Origin: Bugula neritina
Lineage: Eukaryota; Bryozoa; Gymnolaemata; Cheilostomatida; Bugulidae
NCBI GenBank assembly: GCA_964035545.1
Contig: OZ037766.1
Span: forward strand, 22,659,767-22,723,766
Length of the DNA: 64,000 bases
Direction: 5' to 3'
The first letter of the stretch is position 1. Every line of letters starts with the position of its first letter. Shown one piece after another: positions 1 through 11,789 of this stretch. The translations under genes were made by a program, and so were the position numbers. The notes beneath the pieces are model-generated. The model was not told the origin of the DNA. It saw only the letters and a list, made by a program, of their open reading frames with translations, and did no database searches.

Positions 1-281
1 CAAATATTAACTAATGTGCTCAGCCCAGAACGCATATTATAAACCAAAAATTCCTCGGCAGTCACATTTGTCGATTATACAAAATGAGCTAAAACATAAC
101 TTATCTAATGCTGTCTATAGACTGATAGCATAAAGAACACCTACATTACAAAATATGTAAGTAGTATGTATAACATAGAATTTAAAAATGCTTATACTAT
201 CAGAAATTGCGCATGTAGAGATATAAAACATGTAAATCAATTAACTTATAGCACTTTTGAAAATAAAGTTTGGCCGCTTAC

Positions 282-3180
282 ACGCCACAATCTAACACAT
301 CCGTCAGCCCCACCGGTAACCAAACGCAAGCCATCCGCTGAGAACACTGAACAGTTCTGGTACGCATCATCCTTATGAAAATCTGTCTCGATCTGCCCTG
401 TTTCCTGCACTTCAAATGATATTATCTTCTTTGCATGCTTAAAATCATCTGCTTTAGTTAATCCACTTTTTCTTTTTCTTAGTTGGCCATCTAAATTGAG
501 GAAACATGATACTAATTTAATGTAATTTTACAAATGTTAAAAATGATTAATTTTTCATACTATTAATATTGAAACATACCATTTTTTAAATTAAATTTCA
601 AGAAGATGCCTTTTACCTGGAGAGTTAGGCCTAGGAGTAACAATTTTTTGTTGTATAGTGTAGATAAAGCACTTGTTATCATGTCCACATGCCAAGTACA
701 TTCGTGGTCCATCCACATGAAGCCCACAATTCATAACAGCATACTTTCCACTGTCAAATCGATGCACAGACTTGGCTTCTAAAGTCTTGTGTTCATCAGA
801 TGAAAGCTCGATGATTTCCTAAACCAAAAACTTATAGTATTTACTAACTTCTAGCTCAGTAACATTGAAGACTTGTTGAAGGACATACCATTACTATGTG
901 AGTGACTAAGAGTACCAATTTAAGGGTTTGTAAGTTGAGTATCTGAAAATCATCTAGATTCTAGATCTATAAAACTTGTAAATTATGAAATAGCTAAGAG
1001 AGCTACAAAACTAATTCACTGTTGATATGATTCTTATAATCAAGTAATACAACACAATTAAATAACAAACTAATATATATCTATGCTATTTAATGTCATT
1101 AATAGATCCTTTTCAGAGGTCCCTGATACCCCCTTTACAATTAAAAGTTGTGTCCTCCCAAAGTGAATAGGTTGAATTTTTGTATAAAGAGGAAACTCAA
1201 TAAAAATTTAAAGTTTAGCTGCTACTTAAAATTCTAATTATGCTATAGAATTGTTTTTTTAAGAAATAAATATTGTGGTATAAGCACACATATTAGCAGA
1301 TGAAATAAAAGTTTAAAACTTTTCTTTATGAAGAATTTTGAAGAAAATAAACTTGAAAGCATTTTTGTGGTTTTGGTTACTGAGCAATGCTGAAGTGGCA
1401 CTTTAGCATTGCTCAGCAACCAAAACTATAAAAATGAGTTTAAGTTTATTTTGTTCAACAATTTTCATTTTGGGAGGACACAACTCTGAATTGTAAGGGG
1501 GACATTGGGGACTTTTGAAAAGGGTCTATTGTTTGCATTGATGTGCTAGTACAAGCATAAAATCAAATTTGAACCATTGTGACAAATATTTTTATATATA
1601 CATTTTTCAACTGTTTCAGTTTTATTGTCACACATTGTGATACTCCTAATAATTATGATTATCAATCAGAATTTTGAATTTAATGAGTCACACATATAAT
1701 TTGTGCAAATTATTTAGGAATAAAATCAAAAGTGGCGTTAACAAAATAATGATAACTATGGGAATGTGTATGCTTAGAGTTCATTAAAAGTCACATTGAT
1801 TGAGTACTGGCTGACCGGGTGCTTGAAAGTTTTTGACTCTAATGGTGTGCTAATGACTTGAATTGAACAACTAAGTGCACTGGCTAAAAATGTTTATTGA
1901 TTTTATGCAAATTTTCAAACTTTGAGATCTTAAACACGGGAATTTGCTCAATTTACTTTTAACTTTTTACAGAAAATATTAAATAAATATTAAACTTTAC
2001 TAATTTTCCAGCATTTTTGTTAAATACTTTCTCAAAATTATAATGCCAAAGTTATTGATAATTTAAATGCTGTTTGAGATATTTAGCCACTACCCTAATT
2101 TAATGTTTACCTATAAATGCAGCAGTTACTTTGAATTTTATTACTAATTATTCAATGTAGAAAAGTATTTCTTTCAAAGCAGCAAAACAAAAACTACAAA
2201 ATGCTAAGTGCATATAACTAACCGTAATAAAACAAGTATTATATTAATCTTATTGACTTGCAACTTGATTCAAAAATTGCAACTGATTTATATCAACATA
2301 GTGATAGTTTGATTTCACTTGCTGTGACTTTGACCCAGCTCTGTAAAACAAAGATTACGCTTATATCAAATGCAATACATGATGATATTGATAATAAACC
2401 AAGCCCATATTCAGATTAATAAAGCAAGCAAGCTAAAACTCATTTCATTTTTAGTTACAATCATACTTACTACTAGTAAATATACTAACAACTAAGTACA
2501 AGTTTAATAGTAAAAACGGCAAGAAAAACAGTAATTATTAGTAATTTAGTAACTTAATGTTACTAAAACTAAAAGTAAAAGGGAGTTAGTAACTTAAAGT
2601 TAAACTGACACAATGATAATCATAACGATAATTCTAATACTTATACTTTAGTATAAGAGTTATATACTTATACTAATATTAAAATAATTAGAACAACAGT
2701 AATACTAATAGTAATACTAATAGTATTACTCTAATAGTAATAGTAAATGTAATAGTAATACTGTCTAATGAACTATAGTTTTACTTTTAGTCTAACTTGA
2801 TCAAGTTAAAATTGAAAATCAATAACACAATCTGAATCTGAACCACAATGACAATCGCAGGTGACAATGACACTGACGGTGACTGAAACTGAATCACTAT
2901 GAGTATGACTATCACTATCACTGATACTATCAGTATCAGTCATTCAGTGTGAGTATCAGTACGAGTATGACATTGACAATGCGTATTAAAATTTGAGGGA
3001 GCTCTGAATAATCATGAAACTTACCAGTCCATTTGGCACGCCTGTTGCACTTGCTCCTCCACCTCCACCAACCACGAAATGCTTAGGGCCAAGAAATTCT
3101 ACAATGAAAACTGGAAAGTCTATATTTTTCAATAATCTGTTGGTGGAAGCTGCCATGTTTCCGTTGTCTAATGAACACAT
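282..3180 (-). CDS. PREB: PREB/SEC12-like WD40 protein, 5' part (partial gene)
   Basis: Three minus-strand exons splice in frame: 3180-3025 (52 codons, ends at a GTAAGT donor), 818-617 and 490-282 (donor GTAAGC). The rest of the gene lies beyond the left edge. Exon 1 has the Gly-rich start typical of PREB (VVGGGGGASATGVPNG), exon 2 continues a beta-propeller blade, and exon 3 ends with a WD40 blade motif (LVTGGADGCVRLWR) after a Lys-rich loop. Family knowledge: PREB/SEC12 is the ER-membrane exchange factor that loads GTP on SAR1 to start COPII budding; its C-terminal membrane anchor is not in this window. Translation may start at 3180 or at an in-frame Met at 3156. Intron 1 (819-3024) holds a foldback element and a block of cryptic simple sequence. 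The family call is from recognisable motifs and not from an alignment. Confidence 0.8.
1105..1526. mobile_element. Foldback MITE with imperfect terminal inverted repeats
   Basis: The two ends are inverted copies over about 61 bp (roughly 50 of 61 bases match), starting GATCCTTTTCA at 1105 and, read from the other end, GACCCTTTTCA at 1526. Both ends abut TA (1103-1104 and 1527-1528), the target duplication expected of Tc1/mariner-type MITEs. Inside is a second palindrome, 1371-1395 with 1401-1425 (23 of 25 bases pair, 5-nt loop). It has no ORF and sits in intron 1 of the PREB-like gene. Confidence 0.65.
2460..2990. repeat. Cryptic simple-sequence block in PREB intron 1
   Basis: The stretch is made of shuffled, slightly varied short words (AGTAAT, ACTAAT, ACTATC, GTATCAGT, GACAATGAC) with no fixed period, so it is not a plain microsatellite. 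Similar blocks lie at 3595-3830, 22010-22960, 32280-32420, 32770-33429, 42440-42790 and 57230-57720. Confidence 0.6.
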
Positions 3181-3594
3181 CAGTAGTTGACTGAGTTCGA
3201 GATTTTAAATAGCTAGGTTTTAAATGTCAACAGAGCTTATTGGCGTTAACGTAAATAAATATTTGTTACCCAGGATCGAAGGCTATAAAAGCACAAACAC
3301 TAGATCACCTTAACCTCAAAACCCAATGTAATGACTTGTCCTCTTAGTTCTAAAGTAGATTATATTTAAAATAAATTGAGGCTTAAACGGTTCTTCGGTT
3401 CACAGGCTATGTCTCAAAAAAATATCAACGCCCACCTCTCTTTTTTTTAAATTTTGACTCTTTTCTTGGTATCAAATTATATTTACTTAAAGTTTCACAT
3501 TTATTATCTATATTTTAGTTGTAACTAGTTTAACAATTTTCTGAAGTCAGTTGCAGCTACTCATCAAACAATCAGGCACCAGTAACATTTTGAC

Positions 3595-3830
3595 GATCAT
3601 GATGATAATAATTATTATTACTACTAAAATTACTCATACTGACAGCGACTATCATTATGATCATCAATATCTGATTATCATTACTCATAGTCATACTCCT
3701 AGTCCTAGTCATAAGTCATAATGATCATAATAACTCATAACATTGTCATAAGTCATAGTGATAGTGTTAGTCATAGTGATAGCCATATTAATATTGCAAC
3801 AGCAATAGCCATAGAATAGACAATCACAGT
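3595..3830. repeat. Cryptic simple-sequence block upstream of PREB
   Basis: Words such as TCATAGTGATAG, TCATAATGATCA and ACTCATAGTCATA recur with variation. It lies about 400 bp upstream of the PREB start, in the 1.5-kb divergent gap between PREB and the dehydrogenase gene (3181-4705). I see nothing else in that gap. Confidence 0.55.
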
Positions 3831-4705
3831 GCTCAATAGATTAGTGTAAGGATGTGTGTTGGTATTTTTAATCTCTGAAAAGCGCATTTTTATCACTTAG
3901 TTTTATTTTTAGTGATTGAAAAACAAAAATTGTAAGATTCATTAAAATTGCTTAAAGTGAAAAAATATGTGCATAAACATAATAATTAATACAATCGTAC
4001 TCCTACTGGAGCGCAAAATTTGAATTGTGCTATAAATAATAAGTTTTGAATGCTTCATCATTATTCTTTATTATTTTGTAGCATTTAGCAATGCAAGTCT
4101 CATTATGGTGCGCTCTAGTGCATGTGTCTTTTTAATACTTGTAGTTGGTGATATTTATATTGTGTAATATGTTTATAGTATTGTGTTTATTAAATCAATC
4201 AATCATGATTTATGCAAAAATTGATTAACAGCGAAAGATCAAGATGTTTTTTAAAATTATTTATGGAAATGGCACCAGTAAATTTTAAAAATCATAAAAG
4301 CTAATAATTTATCGAACTAATATTAAAATTTTCTAATGTTTTAAGTCACTGCAAACATCAGAAAAATGTCATATCTATATGTATAATTTTTAATTATTGC
4401 ACTTTTATTGAATTTGAGAATTTGGTGTCAAGTAGTGACATGGCTGTGTCGGTATTTTCTCATTTTCGTGTTTGCTCTTTTGTAATTCATATTTGAAATT
4501 ATTACTGGGAATAATAATTTAAGTTTTCAAGTTCTTAAGATGTTTCATTTTACTTATTAAACACAGAGCCTAAACTATTTTACGTAAAGCTTTGCAACAT
4601 CGGTGTTATGCAAATAAGTTTTTAGTTTAATCTTTATCAACATCTAAAAGACTGTTAATTTATTTTATATCTTTAAGTTTTTGCACTTCTGGGCAGGATT
4701 AGATA

Positions 4706-6968
4706 ATGGATGAGGTGCACCTAGCAGTATTTCATGGGTCAGATATTCCTATGACTATCAGAAAGATTTGTATTGCTGAAATCAAAGTAGCACCAAATGA
4801 GATTTTAGGGAAAATGTTATACTCGTCAATATGTGGGTCAGATCTACACACAATTGATGGACGCCGAATTGAACCAACTCCTAGGTATTTTTGGCTTTTT
4901 ATATTCACATTATCTGCATGTTTTTATTATCACTAGTAAATTTTTTTATTTACAATGAATTTACTCTTTTTATATGCTGTTATCTTACTATTTGCCTTAT
5001 AAATTGTTTTTTTTAATTACAGTGTCCTTGGCCATGAAGGTGTAGCAGAAGTAGTGATATCCAATCGAACAGAAATAAAGATTGGTGCCAAATTTACTTT
5101 TACAGTTATTGATAGCTGTTCAAATTGTGAGCTCTGTAACAGAGGTTTAAATCAGAAATGCAAAAGTCTTTTTAAAGTAAGATTTATCACCAAGTGATGT
5201 TTGGCTTTACATTTAAATGACTTTCTGTAAGTCACTGTATTTACACAGTAAAAAGCAAAAAGTGGTTTGCAGCACAAATAGATTTTTTTGAGTTTAATTG
5301 TTGCATTCAAGACTAATAGTTTTTAGATTTTATCAAATTTGCTTAGTAGGGAGTAGCCGTGGTCTAGGGGTTAGAGTGTTTGCCTAGTAAGCACAAAGTC
5401 ATGTGTCCGAGCCCTGACAAAGGCCATTGGTAATGTTGGGAAGAGCATTCAGTCATAATTGCTCCTGTGCCTCATTTGGATATGTCCTTAGCCTGGTTTA
5501 AAAAGCCCTTCCATCAAGGGTTTTCTCACAGGGATGGCGACTATAAACTTATGTGGGTTCTTATAAAATTTGCTTAGTATGGATAGTTGAAAGTGTTGTT
5601 GAATGTGTATTTTAGTATGGACATGCTACGTTATCCAATGGCAGCTCACTGAATGGCTGCTATGCATCACATATACTCATCAGGTCAGGTACTCATGTAG
5701 TCACTATTCCTGAGCATATCAATACCAAGATAGTAGCTCCAGTAAATTGTGCTCTCGCTACAGTCATTAATGCCCTGAGTGACATTGAAACACTTGCAGC
5801 TGCCTCAAACCCTCTCACTGTGTTAGTACAGGTTAGTGGCATAATACATAGTAACTGTATAAGTACTGCATTGCTATGATAAATATTTAACATAATAACT
5901 ATGTATAGGATTCACATCTTATAAAGAAACATCCATCATTCTATCTTACAAGTACAAGTCAACTAAACAAGTGGGACAATAGTATGTTTAGTAATGCTAG
6001 GTTGTATTGTGTTGAAATGCTTATAAATGGAACAATTTATACATATCATTTTGTACTGTTCAACTGTTTGAAAGGGAGATGGACTGTTGGGAATTTACAG
6101 CTGTGCATGGTTATCTAGTCATGGCTATAAAGTTTACTGCTCTGGTCTTATCAGCAAAAGATTGGAACTAATTTCTCAATTTGGAGGTTCTCCACTGCAT
6201 GGTATAAATGCCGTAGAATAACATTCTTTACACTGAGTTTGCCAAACTCCATATTCCGTGTGGGTTTGTGTAATATTCAACTGATTTTAATGTGGTTGGT
6301 GTTGATAGAATTTTTTCATGTAACAATTTAAGAGCCAGAGTTTAAACAAAGTAGTTCATTTGTATTTTGATTTTGATAATACATGTATATTTATTATTGA
6401 CCAGAAATTCATATATTTTCAACTTCAGCTGAAGACAGCAGTAAACTAATTGAAGCTAACTCCATCGACATTGTGGTAGAAGTTTGTGGAGCCAAGTCTA
6501 CAGTGCCTGAGGCTATACGTGTTCTGAAACCTGGAGGTCTTTATATACTAGTAGGAATGATTCACCCTGACTCTCACCTCAATCTAACGGCTGAAATGAT
6601 CATGAGAAAATGCCTTACTATCCGAGGTCTTTGATATGTTAAATTATTTTACTAGCACGGTTTTTTTATTACGAATTAGTGTTCAGTAATTTTGTTTTAG
6701 TAATTGTCTTATTTTTTATTTGCATTGCTCTGAGACTTAAGTTTAAGTATTTCTAATCTACGATCTTATAAAACATATGATTGCAGGGGTGCACAACTAC
6801 TCTGGACGACATCTGCAGACTGCAGTAGAATTTCTTTGCAGCACAAGTGACAAATTTGCTTATGAAAAGCTATACGACCCTTATATTTACACTTTGCATG
6901 ATATTTCTAAGGCTATAGAAGCTGCTAAATCACAAGAATACCATAGGGTACTTGTTAAACCATTTTAG
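4706..6968 (+). CDS. Zinc-dependent MDR dehydrogenase, HpnZ (phosphonate-associated)-like
   Basis: Six exons splice in frame to 359 residues: 4706-4884, 5023-5176, 5616-5831, 6075-6201, 6405-6626, 6787-6968, all with GT/AG borders. The N-terminal catalytic fold carries the zinc motif CGSDLHT near residue 45 and GHEG near 63. The four-Cys structural zinc loop (CSNCELCNRGLNQKC) is complete. A Rossmann GDGLLG motif opens exon 4. Family knowledge: medium-chain alcohol dehydrogenases oxidise alcohols with NAD(P). The CGSDLHT..GRR..P....LGHEG pattern recalls TIGR03366, the bacterial dehydrogenase linked to phosphonate catabolism. The substrate is unknown, and the phosphonate link is inference from motif similarity only. 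The start ATG follows an AT-rich leader and gives a length usual for the family. A SINE lies in intron 2. Confidence 0.82.
5349..5565 (+). mobile_element. tRNA-derived SINE, copy 1, with 14-bp target duplication
   Basis: The 217-bp body starts with a tRNA-like head: an A-box-like GTGGTCTAGGGGTTAGAG and a B-box-like GTGTCCGAGCCC. It is followed by a non-tRNA body and is flanked by a perfect 14-bp duplication AAATTTGCTTAGTA (5335-5348 and 5566-5579). It lies in intron 2 of the dehydrogenase gene. A second copy is at 26853-27070. Confidence 0.85.
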
Positions 6969-8489
6969 TCTCAGTTCTTACTTTATATAAATCAATCATA
7001 TTATAATGGAGTGTTGAAGATTTTTTCTTTTAAGTTATTATAGAGCATTTTTTTTGATCAGAGTAATGTGAGTGATGTAAACCATTTAAGCATATAGTTG
7101 CCAATTTTAGCACAATGATAATCAACAATTGTATATATCTCCAGCACTTTCTATATATAATTTGTATATAGTAAAATTATTTTTGATTATTTTTCTTTTT
7201 ACATTTTTATAATAATTACAGGATTTTCTTGTTTTTATAACTTTTTAATTTTTAATCATTGTGATGAGTGTCCCTTAATTTTGTAAACTTGATAATTTAA
7301 ATACATTAATTGTGTAGCCTTTCAATAAGTATTATCATTCATCCAGCTTGCAGTCATGCCATCAAGTCAAAAAGAAGTGTATATGACAAAGCTTACACTT
7401 AACTTCAGATTGGTTATAGTTTAGTCTTAGAACATCTATTTGCATGCACTTTATAACTGCTTTCAACAATTATTTCAAACTGTGAATGTAACTATGTAAT
7501 TTCCAGCTATGAGGTCACTACCACCATACAATCGATTTTGTCTGTTTCGTAGATGCAGATTACTGCTTATTGGTATAACCACTGCTTCCTGTATTAAAAT
7601 CAGGCAATTAACGAGAAAGTTCAAGCAGACAGAAAAGATCTCAAGTTAATTGTGCTAAAATTTTCAACACTGATGCCACAAGTCAAACAGAAAGCTGTTT
7701 ATGTTGCCATGCATAGCTAAATGCTAAGCTACTTTCATATTTGCTATAACATTAAAGTTGCTTGTGCTGGCATGACCAGAAAAATACAGTAATAATTGTT
7801 GATAATTAGACTACAGTATATAATTTCACTTACCAGACTGCAACATATTGTTGTAATATATAATTAATTAATATGTAGTTGTTTTATATATTATATAGTT
7901 GTATTATTATATTACAACTAGGTAGGTATATGTTAAACATGCAGTGAAAATAACGACACCAGTAGTAGGCTAGTTTATTGCAGCAGCATCAACAGCGGCA
8001 ACAGTTAACCATGATGCTTGAGTTGTCTCTACTGTGCTTCACACTTTACTTATACTTATAATGTATGTGACAGGGCAGCATCTGTGTGTGCCACTTCTCT
8101 TGTGGTTAGATTTCATCATCACAAAAGAAGACAACTCTTGAAATGAGCATTTTTCCAAAATCTTTATAGCAATCTAACTATATTTTTGTTACGCACAGGA
8201 GCTTAAATATAAATTCGCCATAGTTATAAATTTTGTAATTGAAATGGAATAAATATTACACACAAACAGTATAAATTTCAGAGAGCGAGGGGAAATCCAT
8301 GAAATCTCTCTTCTACATAACATTGGAAATCCTTTTGTTGCAACAACGAACAACTAGCTGCCTACTTTCATAAGAATATTAATTATTGATTATATAACAA
8401 TTAGTTATAGATGCTGAAGGACTATGGATAGAAAGACTGTTCCATTGGAAATATTTTTCCCCAAATGTAAGCAACTTCTAATAATCTGA

Positions 8490-8561
8490 TTGATTAACTA
8501 CACAATAAACTGTCACAGTTGGGAGAGTTTGTTTCATTCGGTTTATTGCGTAGTTAGTCAA
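8490..8561. repeat. Inverted repeat with 21-bp arms
   Basis: TTGATTAACTACACAATAAAC (8490-8510) pairs with 8541-8561 in 19 of 21 positions across a 30-nt loop. It may be a decayed foldback element. No ORF is associated with it. Confidence 0.6.
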
Positions 8562-8919
8562 ACTCGCTAGCATGTTTGTGATACCCAAAAGAAATCAACA
8601 CAGCACTCAAATATATACATTTTATGTTGCATCTTTTTCAACTTTATTGTTGCAATAATTGACTGGTATATTGACCATTGGCCATATAACCGAAAATACA
8701 ATGATGTTCAAAAGATTAAGTTTTTCGATTTCTAAATTTAACTCTTTTCGAAGACATCTGCTTATATTGCACTGCAGCATTTGTTAAGTTTGTTTTGAGA
8801 AAAGTTCAGCTAATGGTTTTACATTTCATATCATATGTTTTCTGATCTGTAATACTAATGTGTATATTCTATGACGTCCTATTTCGGTTATTAATGCATT
8901 TATAGTTCTACTATAAAAC

Positions 8920-9095
8920 ACTGTCCAGTATAGTTCTACTATATGCTGTCTGCAGTATATAGTATAACTATTCTGCAATATATAGTATAGCTATACTGCA
9001 ATATATAGTATAGCTATACTGGACACTGTTTAGTTTCACTATACACTGTCAAGTATAGTTCTACTATATGCTGTCTGCAGTATATATAATAACTA
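8920..9095. repeat. Duplicated palindromic TATAGTATAGC-type repeat
   Basis: A unit of about 53 bp containing AGTTCTACTATATGCTGTCT occurs at about 8922 and again at about 9040. Between the copies are two tandem palindromic words, TATAGTATAGCTATACTG. This is satellite-like local duplication. Confidence 0.6.
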
Positions 9096-9330
9096 TATGT
9101 AGATTTGTATTATAAGAATATGTTTTAGAATTTAGAGTATAGAACATGTAGCACACTGTGTAGCATCGAGCACAATATATAGCAAAGTGTGCATATAGTG
9201 CAGAGTATATAGAATAGAATACATAGTAGAGTATAAAAAGTATATACAGTATAGAGGGTATATAAAATAGAGTATTAGTTTAACCTAGTATTTTACATAA
9301 ACAAGTAAGGAACTATTCAAGCTTCTGAGA

Positions 9331-9495
9331 ATGTTTATTAGTATCAGTGTGATATATGGTTTGTTTGTTTGCTTTATTTTATCGCAGACAGAAAAAATAC
9401 ATGCAATTGAGGAAAATAAACAAAATGAAAAGGCCCAAGACGCAATAGCACTGCAGCTAGTCGAGGCACCGCAAACAATTGCAAGCAGTATGTAA
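9331..9495 (+). CDS. Possible small secreted peptide (54 residues)
   Basis: ATG at 9331 opens a short frame ending TAA at 9493-9495. Residues 2-18 are strongly hydrophobic (FISISVIYGLFVCFILS), like a signal peptide. The remaining mature part of about 35 residues is hydrophilic (Glu, Lys, Gln) and ends LQLVEAPQTIASSM. Its codons are richer in G and C than the AT-rich surroundings, which favours real coding. The sequence at the end (GTAATT from 9491) could also be a splice donor. Joining to the AG at 9571-9572 would replace the last residues by a short hydrophobic tail. An AATAAA lies near 9628. The family is unknown and the gene is unproven. Confidence 0.4.
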   Translation: MFISISVIYGLFVCFILSQTEKIHAIEENKQNEKAQDAIALQLVEAPQTIASSM

Positions 9496-9812
9496 TTATA
9501 TCAAACTTTAAACACAGTCAATAGCTTGTATAGCACTTGGAAACTTTGAAATAAATATCACATCTATTTTTAGAGGTTTGATCAAAGGATTCAATAAAAC
9601 CTTTTTTATATAAGTAATAAAAATATTTTAGAAAAATATTCAAACATACCAACAGTGATAATATGCGCAAGTTTGTAAACAAATTTGCTTCAATGAATTA
9701 TATAGAAGATAGCTTAAAATTATACATACTATTTGCACTAAAAACAAGGATGTCATGAGTAATTTATGCAAGTAACAGTCATCCAATGAGCAGTAACTAA
9801 TTTAAAAATTAG

Positions 9813-11450
9813 TTAAATCATTTGGGAGAAAAAAATACTGATGAGAGCCAATAACATTTGTGAACAACAAACCTGTCCACTCCCATTGTGTGAATATTTA
9901 TCTGCTACCTGAGTTCTATCACGACTGTACTTGAGCTCTTTGTCAAGTTCGTCTTGCAAGCCAGATGTGTCTTTTCCATATTCCCATTCCCCACTACCAC
10001 CATTAACAGATACTGGCTTAATGCTACCATGCCCATCATTTGGTCCGTTTTTATCTTTAGGAACATTAAGCTTGGGAAATTTAGCAAGTTCTTTGTCTAC
10101 CTCTTCCTGCTTTCCCAAAACATGGTTTCTAAGTTCGCCTTCGGCAAAGTCACGTACATTTACTGGGAGTATCTGAACCACTCCTACAGCATGATTTCCA
10201 GCAGAAAAAGTTCCTCTTACACAGACAATCTGGCCGTAGCAGTGAGTAAAAATGTGAGACTCAAAACTAACTTCTTTCACCTCCATTATCTCTGTATCTT
10301 CAGCGTTGGCATATCCTGAAACAGTATAATAAAACCCGGAGTTGTAACACTAATTTCATACTAAGTAACAGCAACTTCCTAAAGAAACCGTATTGATGTA
10401 TTAAAAATTAAACTATACTTGTATATACTTATCCACCTGTCAATGTATAGTCGTCACTTTGTTGCATTATGCTCCCTAAAAACACTATATAAAAGCAAAT
10501 TCAAAGCATTAATTTTTTTGTGTTTTAGCCGTTAAATTATTCATGGAAACAGCTCGTCCTAATCTTGCAAACTAAAATCTCGATTCTTTCAAATAATGCA
10601 CTTCTGAGAGTGTTTAGCGTATATGCTATGCTCAAAGTAAGTTTACCCTATATATATAAAACTTTGACGATATAAAATTACATAGTCAATTACATATTTA
10701 TATTATTAAGTATACACTTATTTGGGCTTCTAGATTTTGCTACCACTACGTTTCCTAGCTTTGCAGGGGAGTTTTCATTTAATGTTTGGAAACAGTTGCA
10801 TCAATGAAACAACAGCCCTAAGCTCAAGCAAACCACAACCACAAATTCTACAGCATCTATTCACAATATAAAGTAATGTGGAAACCAGTGTATAGCACAC
10901 ATTTCCCAAATCATCAATTTAATTGACAGCTGAAACATAGCAGCTGTGTTATTTTATCCCATTTATAGCGAGCTTTTTAAAAAATACAACATATACCTTC
11001 TGGGTTAGCCTTCGCGATACCAATACCAAATCTGTTCTCATCTCTTCCTACAACTTTCTGTTTTACTCTGAAATAGATGTAGATGTCTATGGCAGTGCTA
11101 TCATCAACTTCGAGTTCATACTTGGCAAGCAGCTCAACTCCTTTCCCATCACTTTTTCCATGAGATTCCAAGGCCTCTCTAAAACCGGCCATCACGTTCG
11201 TAGGGTAAGTTTCACTGAGTCCATTTTTGTTCCAAAGCTTTGGGTGGCGGAGTGCTGTTCTATAAAAGTTTTCAATCTCGAGATAACCAGTTCCTTGATA
11301 CCTTTTTGCTTCTTCTTCAATGAAATCTCTCAACTCAATTACTGTTTTCCCGATTACAAGAAGGCCTTCAAGAATAGCTGCAATACCACATGATACAGAT
11401 AAATATAGTAGTATATATTATAGATATTATAGATATTATAAATATTATAG

Positions 11451-11481
<31 letters not shown>

Positions 11482-11789
11482 CTATATATCTATATATCTA
11501 TATATCTATATATCTCTATAGTATACTGCATATACTGTATATATTGTATATTTGAAAAAAACAATTTAATATCATCATTTTGAATTTTAATATTCTCATA
11601 AATATCTCTGCAGTCAATATAGCATATATTGCTATACAATGAGATAATGTAATCAAATCGATTACCTATCAATGAGCTAGGTGAGACTTTTTTTGACACT
11701 AACTTCTTTCCAGGAAGTCTTTTTGGGTCAACTCCACTGAAAGCCAGGCATAAAATCAGTGCACTCATGCTATACACTGAAAAGTCCAT
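9813..11789 (-). CDS. Predicted secreted protein of unknown family
   Basis: Three minus-strand exons join in frame: 11789-11666 (41 codons plus one base), 11377-10997 and 10315 onward. Residues about 1-18 form a signal peptide (MDFSVYSMSALILCLAFS), followed by a basic stretch with KR and KK pairs. Exon 2 encodes a mixed alpha/beta region. Exon 3 begins near residue 170, has two cysteines close together (THCYGQIVC), and then becomes hydrophilic and rich in Lys, Asp, Gly. Read straight on, the frame stops at 9813 after a hydrophobic tail, giving about 335 residues. A CAG|GTTTGT donor at 9873/9872 could instead splice to an exon I could not find. I do not recognise the family. The signal peptide and splice junctions are seen; secretion is inferred. 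Confidence 0.6.
11395..11560. repeat. TATAGATAT/TA microsatellite in an intron
   Basis: Runs of TATAGATAT, (TA)n and CTATATAT units lie in intron 1 of the secreted-protein gene. The small ORFs read through it are simple-sequence artefacts. Confidence 0.85.

Larger units (their letters stand above)
6969..9330. other. Intergenic region without a recognised gene
   Basis: About 2.4 kb of AT-rich sequence with no convincing coding exon. It contains an inverted repeat (8490-8510 with 8541-8561) and a duplicated palindromic stretch (8920-9095), listed separately. The start is probably 3' UTR of the dehydrogenase. Confidence 0.5.

Noticed and set aside
9370-9495. Terminal exon of the minus-strand secreted-protein gene on the reverse of 9331-9495
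   Set aside because: The minus frame is open but there is no acceptor in the right place; the plus frame has an ATG and a signal-peptide-like start.
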